64,000 nucleotides of DNA, taken from assembly GCA_033807775.1 (NCBI GenBank), contig CM066312.1:31469696-31533695 (forward strand). Direction: 5' to 3'. Of the stretch, positions 10,839 to 21,532 are shown in pieces. The stretch's first letter is position 1; each line of letters begins with the position of its first letter. The position numbers and the translations under genes are program-made. The notes beneath the pieces were generated by a model. That model saw only the letters and a program-made list of their open reading frames with translations, made no database searches and had not been told where the DNA came from. Source of the stretch: Saussurea involucrata (lineage: Eukaryota > Streptophyta > Magnoliopsida > Asterales > Asteraceae).

Positions 10839-12372
10839 TGATAACTCTATTTTTAGAGTTATTATTTCCTTGAATTTTCTATTTTATTTTGTCAATTTTA
10901 GCCATTTCGCTTCTAAAAACCCCCATTCTTGGAACAATTCTCGAAAATGAGCAAAACGAGTGAACCATAGTCTTTAATAAATTATTTGGTGGAATTTGGG
11001 TGTTTTTCACGATGTATCCTGCAGTGACCACTGTTGTGCCCACTCCGGTTTCCCACTATTCGAGCAGAGCAAGAAGACAAAAGAAACTAGTAGTTAGGAT
11101 GCGAGTATTCTGGAGTTAGAAGGTTCAAATGGCAGGGAAATATGGGTTGGAGAAGTACAAAGTAGTTTCCTTAAAGATGACAACAAGTACACCTTCTTGT
11201 ACTTAGAGATTGACTTGGTGAAGGGTCTTTTGGGTAAAAGGATTGTCCAAAGTGCTGATTTCTGTCATAATACTGCAGTCTTTACCCATTAGAAAAACCC
11301 ACCTCTTTGTGTAATACCCAACTCTGTCTCCTAGTATATAAAGGAGCACTTGGGTGCCATTTATGATATGCTTGGCTTAGTCTTAAATTCTCTCAACTAC
11401 TACATTAGTGTTAGTCTTTCATTTACTGCAGTAGCTAGCTTTAAAATTCAGTATCTTAATTTCTTAGTTTAATTGTAGTTCGAAGTACACAGTGACATGG
11501 ACGACTTCTCGTTCCCCACTGTGAGTTCAATTCAAGTCACTTTCAGTTTAATTATGTGCAACTTCTACTCTCTTGTTTTCTTTACTTTAATTATGGGCTA
11601 AACATCCTTTGGGATGTAGGAAGGAGAAGTACCTGGATTTTATTAAAAATGCTTAAGTAATCCTTATACTTAGAATATTTGTTATTTTGGTCATTCATTC
11701 TCGATTTTTACCCAAGGATGCGAACAAGCCGATCACTTGCTAGGATCTAAAGTCTAGTTCTTAACTTATAAATAATTAGAACGTAGTGACACGAGCTTGA
11801 ATGATGCTAGGGGATTCGAAAGAATTCTTATGACACTTACGAAAGTGAGGTCGGCACAGTGAGCTAATCTCAACCCACTGGAGTAGTAGACAATCTAATT
11901 TGTGTATTAAAAACACTTAGAGTATTTGTCTCTACACATTCCATCGAGACCTGAAAAGGTCCATTTTTGAGATTACCATTGACAAAACAATAAATACTAA
12001 GAGTATGGGACTTTTATCTAACGGTGTGAGTATTTTGTAACCGATCTTTTCTAGCGAAAATGCCTACCTCGAATACAAGGATCACTTTTAGGACAATCTA
12101 ACCTACATTCCTCCTTTTAAAATCTTAGTAAAATCGTCAAAGTAGCTATTACACCAAACAAACCAAACTATTGCTTCCTCTCTAATTGAAACTTGCAAAA
12201 GGAGCTCATGAGAACCATATTGTCTTGATTGTCCGGTCTCTGTGGATTCGATTCTGGTATTTTACCAACTATTACTTGCTGTGACGATCATAGTGGTCAG
12301 TGTACACTTGCACTTCCCACTGTGGATAGTTTGCAACCCACTGCGATTAAAACACATATTTCGCACGTACCA
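10839..12372 (+). repeat. Left (5') LTR of the Athila element
   Basis: It is TGATAACTC...ACGTACCA, 1534 bp. The end is placed at the CA six bases before the tRNA-Asp primer-binding site. A TATA box, TATATAAAG, lies at 11335-11343. Copies of the CCCACTGTG motif occur at 11514-11525 and 12315-12326. An ORF fragment at 11010-11290 appears in both LTRs and has no recognised domain. Confidence 0.88.
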
Positions 12373-12378
12373 AGTTTT

Positions 12379-12396
12379 TGGCGCCATTGCCGGGGA
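12379..12396 (+). promoter_or_regulatory. Primer-binding site (tRNA-Asp type)
   Basis: TGGCGCCATTGCCGGGGA is the Athila-type PBS complementary to the tRNA-Asp 3' end (the usual form has GTT where this has ATT). It lies six bases after the LTR end and fixes the LTR border and element direction. Confidence 0.92.
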
Positions 12397-12474
12397 CTGG
12401 CGTGATTTTAAATCTCAAGACATTAGTTTTTGTTCGAGCCCGAGTAACTCGCTTTTCTAAGCTGTTCGTGTTGC

Positions 12475-14001
12475 ATGCCACGGCAACAACACGAACCTTT
12501 GGTACCAATCGATCTTGAAATAGAAAAAACTTTTCGAAGAAGACGTAAAAACAAGAACACAAATCGACAACCCCCTATGATCCCCACTGTAAACATGGCA
12601 GCAATACCACCACCTATAGTGGAGACCACAGTGACGATTGCCGATAGCAAAGATCGAAAAATACGGGACTATGCTACTTCTGGAGTTGGTGATTTGAGCT
12701 CCGGAATTTTAAGACCCAACATTGTCGCAACTCATTTTGAACTCAAACCAGTGATGTTTCAAATGATCCAAGCCATGGGTCAGTTCGGAGGATCACCATC
12801 TGAGGATCCGCACTCACACTTAAAATCTTTCTTGGAAATGACCGATTCCTTTCAGTTACAAGGTGTGAGTGATGAAGCATTAAGACTAAGACTTTTTCCT
12901 TTTTCACTAAGGGATAAGGCAAAGTCATGGCTGAACTCACATGCACCTCACTCGATAACCATGTGGCAAGAAACTTGCCGATAAATTTTTGCAAAAATAC
13001 TTTCCTCCAACGAGGAATGTAAGTTTTCGAAATGATATAATTTTGTTTAGGCAAGAATAAGATGAGGCTGTTTCGGATGCATGGGAACGATTTAAAGATT
13101 TCCTTCGAAAGTGCCCACATCATGGCATCCCCCATTGCATCCAATTGGAGACTTTTTACAATGGTCTTTCCAATGCAGCCAAAATCATCTTAGATGCAAC
13201 AGCCGGTGGAACATTTACGAGTAAAACCTATAATGAAGGATATCAAATCTTAGAAAAAGTGTCCAACAACAATACCGAGTGGTCCAATCCTAGAGTAATA
13301 GTACCAAAGACCAACACCATCGATTCCGAGGCACTCAAAACCATGAATGCACAGTTAGTGGCCTTAACAAAAATCGTGTTGAACCAAAATAGAGGCCAAG
13401 TCAATTCTGCAACTCATCTAGCCGAAAACTGCTCCCTCTGTGGAGAGGAGCATCTTTTTTACTATTGTCCAGCAAATCCCGAAGCCGTTAATGTTATAGG
13501 AACCAATCCGAGAAACAACCCATACTCACAGACTTATAATCCAGGTTGGAGAAATCACCCAAATTTCTCTTGGGCTGGTAATCCAGGACTCCAACCCCAC
13601 GGGGCGAGTCATGCCCAGCAAAGACCACACAATCCCCCTGGATTTCAGCAACATCACAGTGGGCAGTCCCCACATCACAGTGGGCAGAACTCACAGAACT
13701 TTCACCAAGGGCAATCCTCACAACAATTCCAACCACGAGGAACTCAAGCCGCTGAGGTTCAACCATCACTTGAATCAATTCTCAAAGGTTTCATGAATCA
13801 AACTTAAGCAGCCATTAGGAATATAGAGACCCAAGTAGGACAACTAGCTTTTGAAGTTAAGAATAGACCACCAGGGACGTTACCTAGTGATATCGAGCAT
13901 GCTAGGGTGATAGGAAAAGGACATGAACATGTCAAGTCCATAACACTAAGGAGTGGAAAGGATCTGAAAGATATCGTTTTCGAGTCTGATGATTCGCCTT
14001 A
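12475..14001 (+). pseudogene. Athila gag, frameshifted and with stops
   Basis: The start ATG at 12475 (MPRQQHEPL) opens an Athila-type Gag with FELKPVMFQMIQ, EDPHSHLKSFLEM and LRDKAKSWLNS. A 1-bp insertion near 12967 shifts the frame. A TAA lies at about 13060 (after ILFRQE), and the frame reopens at 13145-13807 (LETFYNGLSNAAKIIL..., a CCHC-like CSLCGEEHLFYYC, and a His/Gln-rich stretch). Further stops are at 13805-13807 and 13999-14001. The His/Gln-rich part is encoded by repeated TCACAGTGGGCAG. In intact Athila elements gag and pol form one long frame, so this copy is non-functional. Confidence 0.88.
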
Positions 14002-14062
14002 AATACCCACTATAACTCCCACAGTGGGCACTCCTCAAGTCACTGTCATCCCCACAGTGGGG
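13654..14062 (+). repeat. Dense group of CCCACAGTGGG motifs
   Basis: Four copies lie in 410 bp: TCACAGTGGGCAG at 13654 and 13675, CTCCCACAGTGGGCA at 14016, and CCCCACAGTGGGG at 14050. They are read as His-Ser-Gly in the first pair and Pro-Thr-Val-Gly in the second, so the DNA motif rather than one peptide is conserved. Many more copies are spread across the Athila element and its LTRs. Confidence 0.85.
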
Positions 14063-15922
14063 AAGGACATCCCTGACCTTCCCACTTTTGGACCTGTTCT
14101 AAAACCTACTGTTCCAAAGCCAATGCCACAGCAAACTCAAATTGACCCACGAAGCATACCTTTTCCTGACAGAATGAAGCCTAAAAATGTCGATGTTCAA
14201 TTTAAAAAATTCTTAGACATTTTTAAACAGCTTCACATTAACATACCCTTGGTAGAAGCTCTCGAGCAAATGCCAAGCTATGTTAAATTTTTAAAGGATA
14301 TTTTGAACAAAAAAAGAAAGTTGGGTGAGTTTGAGACTGTGGCTTTGACCGAAGAATGTAGTGCCCTCCTTACTAGCAAGATTCCGCCTAAGTTGAAAGA
14401 CCCGGGTAGTTTCACCATCCCATGCACAATCGGAGGACAAGAAGTAGGTCAAGCACTTTGTGATTTGGGAGCTAGTGTCAATTTGATGCCGCTATCCATT
14501 TTTAAAAAGTTAGGTATTGGAGAGGCTAGACCCACAATCGTGACATTACAATTAGCCGATCGGTCCATTGCCTACCCAAAGGGTAAAATAGAAGACGTTT
14601 TGGTCCAAGTGGACAAATTTATCTTCCCAGCCGATTTTCTAGTTCTAGATTATGAAGCCGATAAAGAAATCCCAATCATCTTAGGACGTCCGTTTCTTGC
14701 AACCGGACGAACTTTGATTGATGTACACAAAGGAGAACTCACGATGAGAGTTAATGACCAAGAGGTGACATTTAATGTGTTTAAATCCCTGAAGTATATA
14801 GATACTGAAGACTGTTTTGCTTTGAGTTCGATTAGTGAAACCCACTGTTTTGACGCCGTCCCCACAGTGGGAAGTGAGAGTGAGCACTCCGACTTAGAAA
14901 GTGAGGACACTTTTGAGGATGAGTGTAACGAAGTAGTGGCAGCCTTTGAACCTCTAGACTTTAAGGATAGAGATGTTCAACCCCCTTCAATAGAACAACC
15001 TCCCGATTTAGAGCTTAAACCATTGCCTTCCCACTTGAAATATGCTTACCTAGCTAAGGATAATAAACTTCCCGTTATTATCTCTTCTAAACTTAGTGAG
15101 AAACAAGAACAACTTCTGATCGACTTGTTGATAAAGCATAAGAAGGCAATTGGTTGGACCATAGCAGACATTCGAGGTATTAGCCCCTCCCTCTGTCAAC
15201 ATAAGATTAACTTGGAGAGTGACCACCCTGGGAAAGTCCAACCTCAAAGAAGGTTGAACCCCATCATGAAGGAGGTAGTTAAGAAAGAAGTTTTGAAGTG
15301 GTTAGATGCCGGTATTATCTATCCCATTGCTAGTAGTAGTTGGGTGAGCCCCGTCCAATGTGTCCCTAAAAAGGGAGGGACGACCGTAGTAAAGAACGAA
15401 AAGAACGAGCTCATTCCCACTAGAACTGTAACGGGGTGGGGGATATGCATGGACTATAGACAACTCAACTTGGCCACTAAGAAAGACCACTTCCCCTTAC
15501 CTTTCATCGACCAAATGCTTGATCGGTTAGCGGGAAAGGAATTTTATTGTTTTCTAGATGGATACTCCGGATACAACCAAATCCACATCGCCCCCGAGGA
15601 CCAAGAAAATACCACCTTTACTTGTCCCTACGGTACTTTTGCATTCCGGAGGATGCCATTTGGATTGTGTAATGCCCCAGCCACTTTCCAACGTTGTATG
15701 ATGGCCATTTTCACCGACATGATTGAGGACACCATAGAAGTTTTTATGGATGACTTTTCTGTGATAGGGACATCATTCGACAACTGCCTAGGAAATTTAG
15801 AGAAAAGCCTAGTGAGATGTGAGACCCACGACCTTATTTTGAATTGGGAAAAATGCCATTTTATGGTAGAAGAAGGTATTGTCTTAGGTCATCTTGTCTC
15901 AAGGAGAGGGTTGGAAGTTGAC
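14002..15922 (+). pseudogene. Athila protease and reverse transcriptase (split by solo LTR)
   Basis: The open frame is 14024-15973; its last codons are LTR sequence, so the true coding part ends at 15922. Pro-Thr-Val-Gly motifs at the start are followed by a protease-like domain with ALCDLGASVNLMP (about residue 145) and IILGRPFLATGR. The RT follows (about residues 430-630), with WVSPVQCVPKKGG, GICMDYRQLN, RMPFGLCNAPATFQ and the catalytic VFMDDFSVIG. The last residues are VLGHLVSRRGLEVD, and RT continues at 16893 after the insertion. No stop was seen within this part, so it was probably functional until the insertion and the other lesions. Confidence 0.92.
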
Positions 15923-16892
15923 TGTTGGTCCCGAAGGCCTATACAAGTTTGTAGAGGGGGGGGGGGGGGTTGAATACAAACACACAAATTTTACTTTTCT
16001 AAATTGTTTATTGATAATCATTAACAATTTACAGCTTGTTGCGGAAACAAGATTAAGGATAAACCTAAATCTAAACAAGTTGGAACACTAAGGTTTCTTG
16101 CACTAAGAGAGATAAGGAAATTACTAATAATAACCTATCTTGAGATAAGAGATTGAACTTGTCCAGAGTTAGCAAGTTACTTCAAAAGAAGTGGGTTCAT
16201 CTCTTTATATACTGCATGCATTTAATGCAAGTCAGTATACACTTTACACGTGTCATCAGCTGGTTGGTTGTATGTCATTGACCTTGGTTGACAACCTTAG
16301 TAGCCGCATGGATGAACAGTGTAGTATCAGAGTGGTTGTACGATTTCAGACAGTCGGAGGTTCTTTTCTGACATTTCGTACGGAGTCGTGCAAGGGGGGT
16401 TAAGACAAAAGTACTTTGTACGGAGGACTTCATGATCAGCTTTCGTTGATTCAGCGATTATCATTTTCTATTCAGCGAATGATAAAGTTCAGCGATAGCT
16501 GAAGTCTTGTACTTGATACTTCACGTTGAGTGGACAAATCTGAGTCTTCGCTGATCCGCATCAGTTCATTAGGAGACTTGTCGCTGGTTCTTGAGCTTGA
16601 TCTTCGACTTCAGCGTAGAACCTTTGTTGACGTGAAACTTGTCTTCAGTGATCATAAGTAAACAACTAACTTATCAGCGATCATCATAATGACTGAACAG
16701 ACTCAGAGCATTAATGATGAACAGTGTTCGCTGAATGTTTAATTTAAAAGAGCGAGAGTTCCAATCAGCGGTACTGTAAGATCTTAGTACTTATCAGTGA
16801 TAGTGAAACTCTGATACATATTGTTTACTTACAATTTTCACTAAGTAGAATGGAGAGGGTCATTATCAAATCACTAAGGGTTTGGATCAACA
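15923..16892 (-). mobile_element. Copia solo LTR inserted in Athila RT
   Basis: The plus strand reads TGTTGGTCCC...GGATCAACA, 970 bp, flanked by the perfect 5-bp target duplication TTGAC (15918-15922 and 16893-16897). Its ends, a poly-G tract (15956-15969, 14 G) followed by TTGAATACAA, and its TATA/ATGCAT arrangement match the LTRs of the Sirevirus at 21533-33919, so it is a diverged relative in the minus orientation. A TATA box, TATATAAAGAG, is at 16201-16211 on the minus strand. The right half contains many CAGCGA pentamer-type repeats. No internal domain is present, so it formed by LTR-LTR recombination. Confidence 0.93.
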
Positions 16893-17669
16893 TTGACAAA
16901 GCCAAGCTTGAGGTAGTGGCACAACTTCCCGAACCCACAACAGTAAAAGGTATTCGCAGTTTCTTGGGTCACACAGGTTTTTATAGGAGGTTCATCAAAG
17001 ATTTTTCAAAAATAACAAAACCCCTATGCAACCTGTTACAACACGAAAAAGATTTCATTTTTACGAAAGAATGCCAAGATGCTTTTGAAACAATCAAGGA
17101 AGCCTTAGTCACAGCACCCATAGTGACCACTCCTGACTGGTCACTCCCATTCGAAGTTATGTGTGATGCCAGCGAGTGGGCTGTGGGGGCTGTTCTCGGA
17201 CAGAAAAAGAACAAAGTTTTTCACCCCATTTATTGTGCAAGTAAAACACTGATTGAAGCTCAGATTAATTACACAGTAACTGAAGAAGAATTACTTGCGG
17301 CGGTGTTTGCTTTTGATTGTTTCTGGTCGTACTTGATAAGGACGAAGGTCATAGTGCACACGGATCATGCAGCGATAAAATACTTGATCAACAAGGCTGA
17401 TTCCAAGCCACGCTTGATTAGGTGGGTTTTATTGCTGCAAGAATTTGACCTTGAGATCGTTGATAGAAAAAGGAACAAGCAATCAGATAGCTGACCATTT
17501 GTCCAGGCTCGAGAAGATAGTGGGCACTGTTGACCCCACTCCGTTCAGAGAGAATTTTCTCGGTGAACAATTGTTATCAGCCCAACATCTCGAAAATAAT
17601 ATTCCTTGGTATGCTGACATTGCCAACTTTTTAGCAAGTGGACTAAAACCCCATGGGATGAGTGGATAA
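16893..17669 (+). pseudogene. Athila RT end and RNase H, frameshifted
   Basis: The frame resumes at the target duplication with KAKLEVVAQLPEPTTVKG and SFLGHTGFYRRFIKDFSK (RT thumb/connection). RNase H follows, with CDASEWAVGAVLGQ, the TEEELLAAVFAFD box and HTDHAAIKYLI. A 1-bp insertion in an A/G run near 17467-17473 shifts the frame; the reading continues with NQIADHLSRLE in the next frame to a stop at about 17667. The ORF that starts at 16850 includes codons from the solo LTR and is not a real start. Confidence 0.88.
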
Positions 17670-18887
17670 CCATTTAAAAAGTTTTTACATGATACACGAT
17701 AATATGTTTGGGACGACCCTTTCTTGTATAAGATAGGGACGAACCAAATATTGAGGCGTTGTATCCACGGGAGTGAGCAACATCAAATACTCCATGGTTG
17801 TCACACATCCCACTACGGTGGCCACTTTGGTGGAAACTGCACTGCTGCAAAAATCTTGCAAAGTGGGTACTTTTGGCCCACTATGTTTAAAGACTCTTAT
17901 GAATTTGTGAAAAGTTGTGAGCAATGTCAACGCACCGGGAACATTTCGCAAAGGAACGAGATGCCTCTTAACAACATCTTAGAGGTAGAACTTTTTGATG
18001 TTTGGGGGATCGATTTCATGGGACCCTTTCCAAATTCTAATAATAATTTTTATATCTTGGTTGCGGTAGACTATGTTTCGAAATGGGTTGAAGCCATTGC
18101 GTGTCATTCTAATGATGCCAATACCGTGGTGAAATTTTTGCATAAAAATATTTTCACTCGATTCGGAACACCACGGGCATTGATCAGTGGCGAAGGCACC
18201 CATTTTGTAAACAAAGTCATGGCCTCGGTCCTTGCTAAATATGATATACATCATAGAGTGGCCACCGCATACCATCCGCAAACCAACGGTTTGGCCGAGC
18301 TTTCAAACCGTGAGATCAAAGGAATTTTGGAAAAAGTTGTTAAACCGCACCGCAAAGATTGGTCAACCAAACTTGATGATGCTCTTTGGGCCTATCGAAC
18401 GGCCTATAAAACTCCCTTGGGAATGTCTCCATTTAAATTAGTTTTTGGCAAAGCTTGTCATTTACAGATTGAATTGGAGCACAAGGCGTTTTGGGCCCTT
18501 AAAGAGCTTAACATGAGTGAGGATGCTGCGGGAACTAAGCGGAGTTTGCAATTGCATGAACTAGAGGAGTTGCGATATCACTCCTATGAAAACGCAAAGT
18601 TATACAAAGAAAAGACCAAGTTGTGGCATGATCGAAGAATCAACCATAGGGAGTTCATGGAAGGACAACAGGTATTATTGTTCAATTCCCGTCTTAAACT
18701 CTTTCCGGGTAAGCTAAAATCACGATGGACGGGACCATACACCATTGTCAAAGTGAGCCCCTTTGGAACAGTGGAGTTAAAGTCCCCACAGTCTGGTCAA
18801 ACGTTCAAAGTCAATGGGCAGAGAGTGAAGCATTTTCTGAGTGAGAGCGCTCACATTGTACCCCACTCTCCACCCCAATATGGTTAA
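17670..18887 (+). pseudogene. Athila integrase with lost catalytic Asp
   Basis: The main open frame is 17724-18887 (387 codons). The integrase has a zinc-binding region (HGSEQHQILHGCHTSHYGGHFG, then CEQCQRTG) and a core with GIDFMGPFP and HPQTNGLAE. It ends in the C-terminal segment GPYTIVKVSPFGTVELK typical of Athila. The second catalytic aspartate is missing: the box reads ISGEGTHF where the family has an Asp at the Gly, so the enzyme would be dead even if expressed. The start listed is arbitrary; a stop near 17667 and a shift separate it from RNase H. Confidence 0.9.
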
Positions 18888-19350
18888 GAAATATCGGAAC
18901 CGCTTGTAAATATTTTATTCCAGTTCTTTGCTGCCTTTTTATTAATTTTAGTATTTTTAATTCTGCATGGTAGTTCAGTTTGAATGTGTGTAGGAGAGAT
19001 TCTCAACTTTTGAAGAAAAAGCCAAGAAATTAACTCGCATGGGGGAGATGCAAGTCCCTGCGTTCCCCACTCCGCTTCTGAAGAAGGATAGGACAATTTT
19101 TGAGGGGCCCAAGGCTGACACACATCACCTTTTTCTGCCACATAGTCTACTTTTGCTGCACTTGTGTCATAATTTCTTCAACTTCCCATAAAAACCATCA
19201 TTTTCTTTCTCTCTCCTATGTAAACCGTACCCTCCTTTTGTACTAACCAAAATAAACCCTTTCCATTTCTTATTTCAAAATACTTACCCTCTCTCCTTCT
19301 TCTTCATTTCTCACGAACCATAACCGAAAAACCCTTCCCAAACCCTAACA
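18888..19350 (+). other. Spacer and pyrimidine-rich leader before Athila 3' ORF
   Basis: This is non-coding. Its right half (19150-19345) is strongly C/T-rich on the coding strand (TTCTTTCTCTCTCC and similar) and ends directly before the ATG at 19351. A TATA-like CCCATAAAAACC lies at 19185-19196. This could be a subgenomic promoter/leader or a splice-acceptor region for the downstream ORF; Athila-type elements have been proposed to express the 3' ORF from a separate or spliced RNA. The sequence alone does not decide. Confidence 0.5.
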
Positions 19351-19958
19351 ATGGTTAGAAGCAAAAGGCTAAACACCAACCCTGAGGCACCCACACGTCC
19401 GACGGTCCGCCGTCGAACCACCGAAGACCACCCGCCGGAAACCGTCACCGGCGACCTAAATGAACCGCTGCCGATCTTCGGCGAACCTACGATCGTGCCC
19501 GATATTCCAGACACAGGTTCGTCCAAGCAAGGGAGTCTAAGGGGTGTTTCTTCATCGAAAGTTGCGGACTCCAGTTCTAGTCACCTCGATGAAGAGACAT
19601 TGCAGACCGAAGAAGAAGAAAAGAGATTGGAAGAAGAGTTTACCCAAAGGATGTCTGCTATCCGAAAGAGAAAGGAAGAACTCGAGAAGAAGCGAAAGGA
19701 GGAAGAGGAGAGACTGAAACGAGAAGAAGAGGAGAGGTTACGAGAAGAAGAGGAGCGGTTACGAGAAGAAGAGGAGGAGCGGAAACGACAGGAAGAAGCC
19801 GAGAGATTGCAAGAGAGGAAGAGGAACGAAAAACAATTGAAGAAGAAAGAATTCGGGCAGAGGAAGAAAAGAAAAAGGCTGAGGAGGCAAGGCTTCTTGA
19901 GGAAGAGAAGAAAAAGGCTGAAGATGAACGATTGGTAAGGGAAGAGCAAGAAAAAATC
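19351..19958 (+). pseudogene. Athila 3' ORF (env-like position), part 1
   Basis: The ATG at 19351 follows a C/T-rich leader. The first 80 residues are basic and Pro/Thr-rich (MVRSKRLNTNPEAP). From about residue 85 there is a long, highly charged helix of repeated EEEERLREEEE-type heptads, likely a coiled coil. Near 19835-19850 the frame shifts by one base and the Glu/Lys/Arg-rich coding continues in another frame up to the solo LTR at 19959. No signal peptide is seen. In Athila elements this position holds the so-called env-like ORF, but nothing here proves an envelope function. Confidence 0.75.
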
Positions 19959-21030
19959 TGTAACAACCCAAATCCCTTATGCACAACATTTCACATAATG
20001 TAACATAACATTCATATAACAAAAGAAACATCATATTACAAGTTCGGTCCTGCAGTCTTTTACAAATAAAAGAAACCATTGTACTACAAACTTTGTACTA
20101 TTTACATATATAACATTTAATATTATGATACGACTGCTAAACAAGCCAAAATCTTCATGTTATAATCCTTCACAAAGGCCATCCCTTGGTTTCTCTAATT
20201 ACTTGCTCTTACATGATCCACCACCTGGAATACATATTTTAAAACAAAAATGAGGGTTAGACCTTGTGGTCTAAGTGAGAAAAATCCCTGTTAGTTTACA
20301 AACCATTTATATAAACTTCATTCATATAAATCACGCGACACAATCATATATATCTAATCAAGATCACATATCATGTACCTTCCCTTCTCATTTCTCCTGG
20401 CCATATTAGTTGGTAGCAAGCCAACTAATAATATACAACGCAGTACAACATCTACAGCCAAACAACGCTATACGGATTCTATAGCCAAGCACACCGGTCT
20501 TACACCCGGCCAACGTATTATAACATATTATAATACTCATGTAAATATAATACCTGGATATATTATAATTCACATATAAACACATAGTCATCAACTATTA
20601 CATTCCCAATCCACACATATACGTATTCCAGTTAAAAACGTTTTTAAAGTAAAACTCACCTGTTTGACTTATCGAAATGTCCACCAAGCTTTTCTCAAAC
20701 AATTCAGCTTCACTTCAATTTCATAGAATCTTAATCAGCATCAATAACTCCACTTTGGTCCTTTACCCTTCTTTCTCTTTTCTTTCTTCTTCTTTTTGCT
20801 CCCAACACACACACACACCTTCAATCTGAGTTTTGCTATAATGAATACATCTGTACTCTTAATTCAGATAATATCCACACTAATTACCCTTTAGACCCTA
20901 AACTATTCCATAATAACCAAAGTACCCTTAACTTACTAATTCATCTCAACTTACCCAAAATAGTAACTTTAAAGTTAAATAATTTAACGGAATAATATTT
21001 TTAACTAACGGACTTACCCGGGGTATTACA
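19959..21030 (-). mobile_element. Chromovirus solo LTR, internally deleted
   Basis: The plus strand reads TGTAACAACCC...GGGGTATTACA, 1072 bp, matching the LTRs of the element at 54457-62698 (about 1685 bp) but lacking about 600 bp in the middle, including the whole CCGGAC cluster. The flanks AAATC (19954-19958) and AAATT (21031-21035) are a target duplication with one mismatch. The Athila 3' ORF is open on both sides. It lies in the minus orientation. Confidence 0.9.
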
Positions 21031-21532
21031 AAATTCGACAAGAGGAGGAGATTCAAAGAAAGGGCAAAGAGCCGATTCAGACTGAAGAAATCCCCCAAGT
21101 CGCAAACACTGATGACTTGGAGGCAATACATGCAACTGCCCACAGTGAGGAAAATCCGATAAGAAAAGCCCTGAGAAATAAAGGAATGGTCACCAGGTCT
21201 GGGGTGACCATGTCGAAGAAAACACCCACCAAGAAGCTGAGAAAAGCATCGTCTAGGAAAGGTAAGGGTGTCCAACCCTCTTGGAGTTCATCTGTTGAAA
21301 CTGATGCTGGAGATGGGCAAATGCCATCTGGAAACCCACACCATTCCACAGTGGGGACTGAACATGCCCCCAATGGGGTGCCCAGGCAGTTTACCACTCC
21401 AGCGGCAGCAGCCCACTATGCTTTTATTTCTAATCAAAAGTTGAACTTAGAGAGGGGTTTCGACCCCGACTTTATAAAGGCCAACCCATTTGTCAAAGAT
21501 AGAATTTTAGTGCAAGATTGGTCGACATTGGC
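21031..21532 (+). pseudogene. Athila 3' ORF, part 2
   Basis: The coding continues from the solo LTR with RQEEEIQRKGKEPIQTEE. A basic stretch follows (MSKKTPTKKLRKASSRKGKG, a possible nuclear-localisation signal), then a linker with an embedded CCACAGTGGGG motif. A domain then begins (NLERGFDPDFIKANPFVKDRILVQDWSTLA) and is cut by the Sirevirus insertion after base 21532. It resumes at 33920. The stretch is open; the ORF end at 21617 lies in LTR sequence. Confidence 0.8.

Noticed and set aside
11010..11290. ORF in the Athila LTR (also 36178-36471)
   Set aside because: Present in both LTRs, broken in the left one, without a domain; likely chance in U3.
16850..16892. Start codon for a new gene at 16850
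   Set aside because: The first codons are solo-LTR sequence; the coding is the continuation of Athila RT.
19581..20079. Minus-strand Ser/Phe/Leu-rich ORFs
   Set aside because: Antisense shadows of the Glu/Lys/Arg-rich coiled coil of the Athila 3' ORF.
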